Source: Heterodera schachtii (lineage: Eukaryota > Nematoda > Chromadorea > Rhabditida > Heteroderidae). From it: 64,000 bases of DNA. Under the pieces are notes generated by a model. That model was not told where the DNA came from. It ran no database searches and saw only the letters and a list, made by a program, of their open reading frames with translations. The position numbers were made by a program, and so were the translations under genes. Shown piece after piece: positions 58,850 through 64,000 of the stretch; the first letter of the stretch is position 1, and each line of letters begins with the position of its first letter. Where the stretch lies: NCBI GenBank assembly GCA_023374025.1, contig SIJG01000006.1, forward strand, positions 2,801,691 through 2,865,690, written 5' to 3'.

Positions 58850-58975
58850 AGTCGGGTCCCCAAATGTCGGGTCACTAAATGTCGGGTCCCCAAATGTCGG
58901 GTCCCCAAATGTCGGGTTCCCTAAATGTTGAATCCCCAAATGTCGTTCAATCCCCAAATGTCGGGTCCCCAAGTT
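58850..58975. repeat. 15-bp minisatellite
   Basis: About seven to eight degenerate units of gtcgggtccccaaat, next to GC-poor text. Confidence 0.8.
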
Positions 58976-60930
58976 CAAGTTGCAAATCCCCAAAAGTTGT
59001 GTAGCCGATAAATAGACGGGCAAATTATGAGTTGCATTACATATGAAAGCAAATGCCACTTTCATCGTTTGCCAATAAATGTTTTGTGAATTTTTAATGA
59101 CAATTTTTGGATATTTTAAAATTATTGTAAAAATTTAATTAAAATTTCAAAAATTTTAGTTGAATCAAATTGATCAGAATTTTGTCTAAAGCGTAAACAA
59201 ATCAAGGAAAGTATGTAATAAAATTGTTAAAATATAAATTCAGTTCCCTAAAATTGTGAAATTTATGAATATTCGATTCGCAGTTTTTGGTTTTTTTAAG
59301 TTACAAAATTAGCCATAAAACGGAAAACTTAAAATTAATTTTTAAAAAATTCTAAAAAATACAAATTTTCATATAAAAATCAGAAAATTTTGTAATATAA
59401 ATGAAAAAAAAATTGGCTTGAAATAAGTGGCAAAAATTTATTAATGCGGCAAAAATTTATTAATTCATACTATTTAATTAATTGTCCCAAAAATTTTCGG
59501 CCCACCGGGAAAATTTGGGGCGGAACGGCATACACAGAATAAAGTGCTCGACTTGTATCACTTCTGCAGAAAAATTGAAAAAAATTAAATTTAATTAATT
59601 TTTTTTTTTTTTGAAAATTTTGACGGCACTTTTTGTGGAATTTCGGAAATAATATTATTTCTCTTGGGACCAGAGTTGCCGTGGGACGAGAAAAAATGGG
59701 AGCCGGAAAATTGGAAACTGTAAATTTTGACACCAAGCGGAAATTTGGACACCGACGGAATATTGTATATGGTAGATTGGATACCGAAAGTTTGGACACC
59801 AAATTTTTATTTATTTGAAAAAATATAAGAAATAAAAATTAAAAATAAATAAATAATTTACCTAGAAATTGTGGATTAATAACAAATTTTTTTTAAAAAG
59901 ATCCGATCGCTTGCGTATTATTTTTATTTTGATTAATTTTTTTTCAAAAAAACTTTAAATTTTTTTACCACATATTTTTTGGTAGAATTAAAAAAAATAA
60001 ATAAATAAAAATAATAATAAAAAAATCTCTTTCTAAAAAAAAAAATACTTTCTGCCATTTGTCATAAAATCTATTAGTGAAATAATTCAGTAGGAACACT
60101 CGTAAAACAATGGTGTTAATTTGCGAGTTGAGCAGAAAAATTCTTCTGTTTTTTGGGGGTTATCCGGTGTCCAATTTTCCGAGAGCTAAAAACAAGAAAA
60201 TCAGGATTAGGGGCTATGACAACCAAAAAAAACTGCTCGGGTTGCGATTCGGAATGTGAAAATTTTTGGGTTCAGTTAGGGCTTTGGGATTCGGACGGAC
60301 TGCCTCCGGATGAAAAATATAAATAAATTTATCGCATACTTTTTGCGCTGTTGCGGCGGTGTGCGCAAAATGAATTTGAGGAAGGCGGATTTTTTGTTGA
60401 ACATTATGTATTTGTGCTGTGTTGATGATGTACCTGACATGGACGGCACATTTATTATCCGGCACAAAATTGGGATGGCATATGGCCGGGGAGAGGGGGG
60501 GAGGAGAGATATCCCCCCGAGGCGGTATGGAAGAGTCTGTCAACGGCAATGGCCATGTAATTAACGGCGGAGCGGAGAAGCGAAGACGGGCAAATAAATA
60601 CTTATAGGCTTGTGCCGCTAATCTTTGGCGAATGGATGAGGCGGGGGGGGACACGACGGGAGGCAAAAAAGAGGGTCGAGAATGTGCCGAGAGCGGTGGG
60701 AGGGGGTGGATGAAGCAATGCCGAGATTTGAAATTGGATTGCCCCCAACGGTCGGATGAGGGGACGGAGAACACTACGCACTCTCGAAAATTGAACCCGC
60801 AGCAAAAAGAAGAAATGTTTTATGGGAAAGAAAGGACGGCGCGTCTATTTTTGTGGCATTTTTTTTTGCAAGGACTTTTCCATCAGCACAGCACAGCAAA
60901 AGCAGAAGCGGTTGTTTTGTGCCGCTTATT

Positions 60931-61260
60931 CGGTGCCGAGTCGTTCTCAAAAAACCATCAAAATAAGAAAAATTATTCATAACTTCGCGCAAAATAAATT
61001 AAATTTTAAACTCTTGATAAAATTCGGTAGCTGTAATACTTTTTATTATTCTGAAAAATTTCAAAAAAATTCATTAACTTTCAAAAAAGTTATGAACTGA
61101 AAAAGCAAGTCTTCTTGAACATGTTGGGTCATAACTTTTTGAAATTTTGTAGGCTAATAGAAATAAATCACTTAGGGCTATCGAATGAATTATGAATTAA
61201 AAATTTGGTTGCTTTTTAGCAAATCCATTTGATGGCTTTTTGAGTAACGTCATAGCACCG
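60931..61260. mobile_element. inverted-repeat element
   Basis: Ends cggtgccgagtcgttctc / gagtaacgtcatagcaccg match the family at 41174-41610. No target duplication is visible. The inside carries gggctatcgaatga and inverse modules. Confidence 0.55.
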
Positions 61261-61579
61261 CCCATCTCTGTTCAAATTGTCTTCCTCATTTTAAGGGGGG
61301 GGGGGGTAATTTAGGGTTATCAGAAATTAAAGCATGGGCAAATACATGAGAAATATCAACATTGACCGTTAACGATCTTAACAAGTAACTAATTGTTTTT
61401 GAATACCTAAATTACTATTAGCGGCTTTTCCAATTTCGTGCTATATTTTTGTGGGTTTGAATTTAATTTCTGATTTAAAATTTTTTAATTGTAAGTCTAG
61501 GAGCGCCTGGAAAATTCGGCCATATTTTTATACTGAAAAATTCAAAAAAAAGGGGGAACTAAAATGAATTCTATTTTAT

Positions 61580-61764
61580 TAGGGTTGGTCGGGACCGGGA
61601 CCAAAACACGGACAACTGCGTACCGAAGTCCCGGTTTTGACCAGTTTTGACCGGGACCGGGAAATTTTTTTTTCCCGGTTTTCCCAGCCAAAAAGTCCCG
61701 GGTTTTCAACCAGAAAAGTCAGGGTCCCGGTTTTGCCCAAAATTCCCGGTCCCGACCAACCCTA
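61580..61764. mobile_element. 185-bp MITE with TAGGGTTGGTCGGGACCGGG ends
   Basis: Inverted ends tagggttggtcgggaccggg and inverse are flanked by tattttat/cgttttat (6 of 8 match). Sub-terminal cccggt repeats fill the element. Confidence 0.7.
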
Positions 61765-61802
61765 CGTTTTATGAATCTGTGCTGAAAAAAATAGTATAAA
61801 AG

Positions 61803-62714
61803 TTCCCCAAATTCAAATGCCACGCAATTTGCGGCTTCAGAAGAATCGTCATCTAGTAAAATTGAAGCTACTTAAAAGCTTTAGACAATTCACATTCATT
61901 TTCAGTTTCATCGACCGAAATGCCATCGCTTTTCTCCGCCGTTTTTGCCAACTTTTCATTGCCTATCAAATCAATTTGGCCCATCAATACGCGCAATGAC
62001 CGCCTTTTGGAGTTGATTTTGCATAACACTTGGTCAATGTTCGGAAAAAAAATTTGTTGGATTTTCTTGCTTCCGGGTAATTTCCCTCATTGCGGAATGG
62101 AAAAAATTGTCATAACTTTTGAAAACTTAAAAATTTTTTTGAAATTTAGCAAACTCAATTCAAGGACCATCGTATGATACCAAGATTGTGCAATTTAGTT
62201 GCGTCAGAGAAAAGTTATGAGTTGATTTAGTCAAAAATTTAGCAAATTTTGCACACTTTTCGTCGGTTGACATACATAGGCAGGCACCCATTTATCATTT
62301 CATTTCTTAACAGATTTTCCCAAATTTTAGACATTTTTCAATGCTTCTTCTCCTGTCAATTTTATTGTCGTCATTTATTTCCCATTTCCTTTTGCTGACT
62401 TCGTTGAGCCATTTGATCTGATCAACGAATTCACTCGGGAACAATTGACATTGGAAAAGACTAGCAATAATTATCGTTTTCTGCTGATCCGTTGTCCAAT
62501 TGTGTGCGACGAAAGCAAATGGGCAAAATGGGAAGAAGAACGATTGGCTTGAATTTTTTGATCAGCGGAACAACATTCTCATCCAAATTATCAATGAGGA
62601 CGAAATCGGGGATGGGTAAGTGAATGCTTTTTCAAAAATGCAGATTTATTATGTATTTTTATTTTTAGGCTTCTCGACGCAAATCCCGGCCCAAGTGATC
62701 AGCAGCAGAAGTGA
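61803..62714 (+). pseudogene. F-box-like family protein, broken copy (subtype 2)
   Basis: Begins inside the family (PQIQMPRN), has FIDRNAIAFLRRFCQLF after a tttcag acceptor, then a frame change to DRLLELILHNTWSMFGKK. An inserted or diverged block (about 62090-62330) contains the ataccaag module. The C-terminal part (FDLINEFTREQLTLEK, FLLIRCPIVCDESKWAKWEEE) is followed by a frameshift into INEDEIGDG, a good donor and a last exon LLDANPGPSDQQQK. The N-terminal F-box-like part is missing. Confidence 0.65.
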
Positions 62715-64000
62715 ATGGAATGAATGAATTGTTGGGAAGTGACCGATCAATATGGATTATGGATTTATTGACGTGCTCATAATTGTTTGTTTGAGTGTTC
62801 AACTGTAATTTGTCTTTGTTATTTAGGATAAATTTAGCGATTTCCTGAAATAATTTCTCTTCAGGTTACTGATCAATTCAATGGCTCATCAATAGTTTAA
62901 GTATAAAATTTCGTTTTTAAGGCCTCAATTTACAGGCCCCGAATTAGGAGAAATATTCTTATACACTTTGTTCGTGGCTTGGACATTTTGTGGGTCAGCG
63001 CGATAAACGGGAACCGGTCACTTCGGCGCGGCCACTTCGGCGCGGGTTTTTCGGCGCGAGGTTTTTTCGGCGCGGCCATTTCGGCGCCCTATATAAAATG
63101 GCTTTTTCGGCGCCGAAAAAATTTTCAAAAATTTTTTCGAAATCTAGAGAAAACCCTATCAAACGCAAAAAATTTCCTGCTGTGAACTACATAAAGACTA
63201 ATTTTGAGAAAAAGTTAAAACATTTTTTTGCAGTGTTGTGTACCATCTAATACCTGGTCAATTTATAATTTTTAAGTCAAATTCAATATAAATATTCGAA
63301 ATTTGAGTCCGGGGTCCTGAAGCAAGCCTATGGTCAGATTGTGATCAGAACCCTCGAAAACCCCCCGATTTGTGATTTTGAACCAAAATATAAAAGTTAA
63401 TTTGGGGACCACAATTATGCACCAATGCTCACCATTGCATTAGCATGGTACTTTGAAAGAAAATGGCATAAGTTATATGTATAATGAAAGGCAAATTAAA
63501 AATTTTTTTGAAAATTTTTGGGATTTTTAAACATTGGCGCCGAAAAAGCCATTTTATATAGGGCGCCGAAGTGGCCGCGAAGAAAAAGCCCGCTCCGAAA
63601 AAGCTCGCGCCGAAAAAACCTCGCGCCGAAATACCCGCGCCGAAGTGGTCGCGTCGAAGTGGCCGCGCCGAAGTGACCCCGACCCCGATAAACAGATCAT
63701 TTAAATCATTTTTAGGGAAAAATGTTAAATTCGAACAATTTGAATATTCGACTTTTTGTTCGAGTTCGGGTTCGGAATTCGAAATAGATTTAGGCTTCGT
63801 AATCAATGACACGGCCAACCCTTGGGGAATATTTTATGACAATTGAAATATTTTGGAACACTGACGCAAAATATCGTTGTTGCGAAATAGTGGGCTCCCG
63901 GACTTTTCGACAGTAAAACAAAAAATAATGGACTTTTCGACAGTAAACATAAAAACAAATAATTCTTATTAAAATAAATTATATTGCTTGTCAATTTTAC
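62715..64000. other. spacer with foldback end and a GC-rich MITE
   Basis: 62975-62998 is an orphan end of the foldback family at 5226-7035, directly followed by the element at 63009-63685. No gene is seen to the window end. Confidence 0.5.
63009..63685. mobile_element. MITE with CACTTCGGCGC arrays
   Basis: Ends GGG(8-10 bases)CACTTCGGCGC are flanked by the 8-bp duplication cgataaac (63001-63008, 63686-63693). Arms are arrays of cacttcggcgcgg and ttttcggcgcgagg. The Ala/Pro/Lys ORFs that appear here are by-products of the array. Confidence 0.9.

Larger units (their letters stand above)
58046..61802. other. spacer with repeats
   Basis: Includes aaatatgga-rich repeats (58260-58760), a 15-bp minisatellite (58850-58975), a GC-rich stretch at 60480-60800 without a supported exon, and elements at 60931-61260 and 61580-61764. 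Confidence 0.45.

Noticed and set aside
60214..60982. Overlapping GC-rich ORFs near 60.2-61.0 kb
   Set aside because: Both strands are open because of composition; no splice structure, domain or repeat identity supports either one.
63571..63846. Ala/Pro/Lys ORF (APKKPRAEIPAPKW)
   Set aside because: Produced by the gcgccgaa array of the MITE at 63009-63685.

Overview
This window is nuclear DNA of a nematode, most likely a plant-parasitic cyst nematode (Globodera/Heterodera type). That placement is an inference. It rests on an AT-rich background with GC-richer exons, small GT-AG introns plus two likely GC-AG introns, several genes for small secreted proteins, and repeated copies of a degenerate F-box-like family that I recognise from cyst-nematode genomes. 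I see no prokaryotic features, rRNA genes or complete tRNA genes.

Layout. 1-7.1 kb is a stack of inverted-repeat (MITE or foldback) elements, most with perfect 8-bp target duplications; three of them split one host exon. 8.2-12.4 kb holds an intact FEM-1-like ankyrin gene flanked by two broken F-box-like genes. 12.35-22.6 kb is a local duplication. One copy carries a hairpin MITE and a foldback element; the other carries a young 6.4-kb LTR retrotransposon with identical LTRs, a Gag-plus-glycoprotein ORF and no pol. Each copy preserves the empty site for the other's insertions. 24.0-25.5 kb is an intact five-exon F-box-like gene, and 26.4-28.3 kb is wreckage of another copy. 28.6-29.8 kb is a five-exon secreted-protein gene with a 57-bp MITE in an intron. 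32.0-34.5 kb and 50.4-51.0 kb hold three members of a secreted family with repeated helix-turn-helix-like modules; one is frameshifted. 39.2-43.8 kb is an 11-exon rhodopsin-family neuropeptide GPCR. 45.0-45.6 kb is a small secreted six-cysteine protein. 54.7-58.0 kb is an ankyrin gene whose first visible exon encodes a signal-peptide-like segment and whose exons are almost all 153 bp and phase 1. 61.8-62.7 kb is one more broken F-box-like copy. The remainder is AT-rich spacer with further MITEs and minisatellites.

The genes do not form one pathway. Candidate host-interaction genes (secreted HTH family, 314-aa secreted protein, six-cysteine peptide, secreted ankyrin, F-box-like family) are interspersed with very active transposon families. 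Two sequence modules recur inside elements whose ends are unrelated: a GC-rich hairpin, and a block containing TAGGGCTATCGAATGATACC-like text. Exon structures were built by hand from splice motifs and reading frame and have no transcript support.
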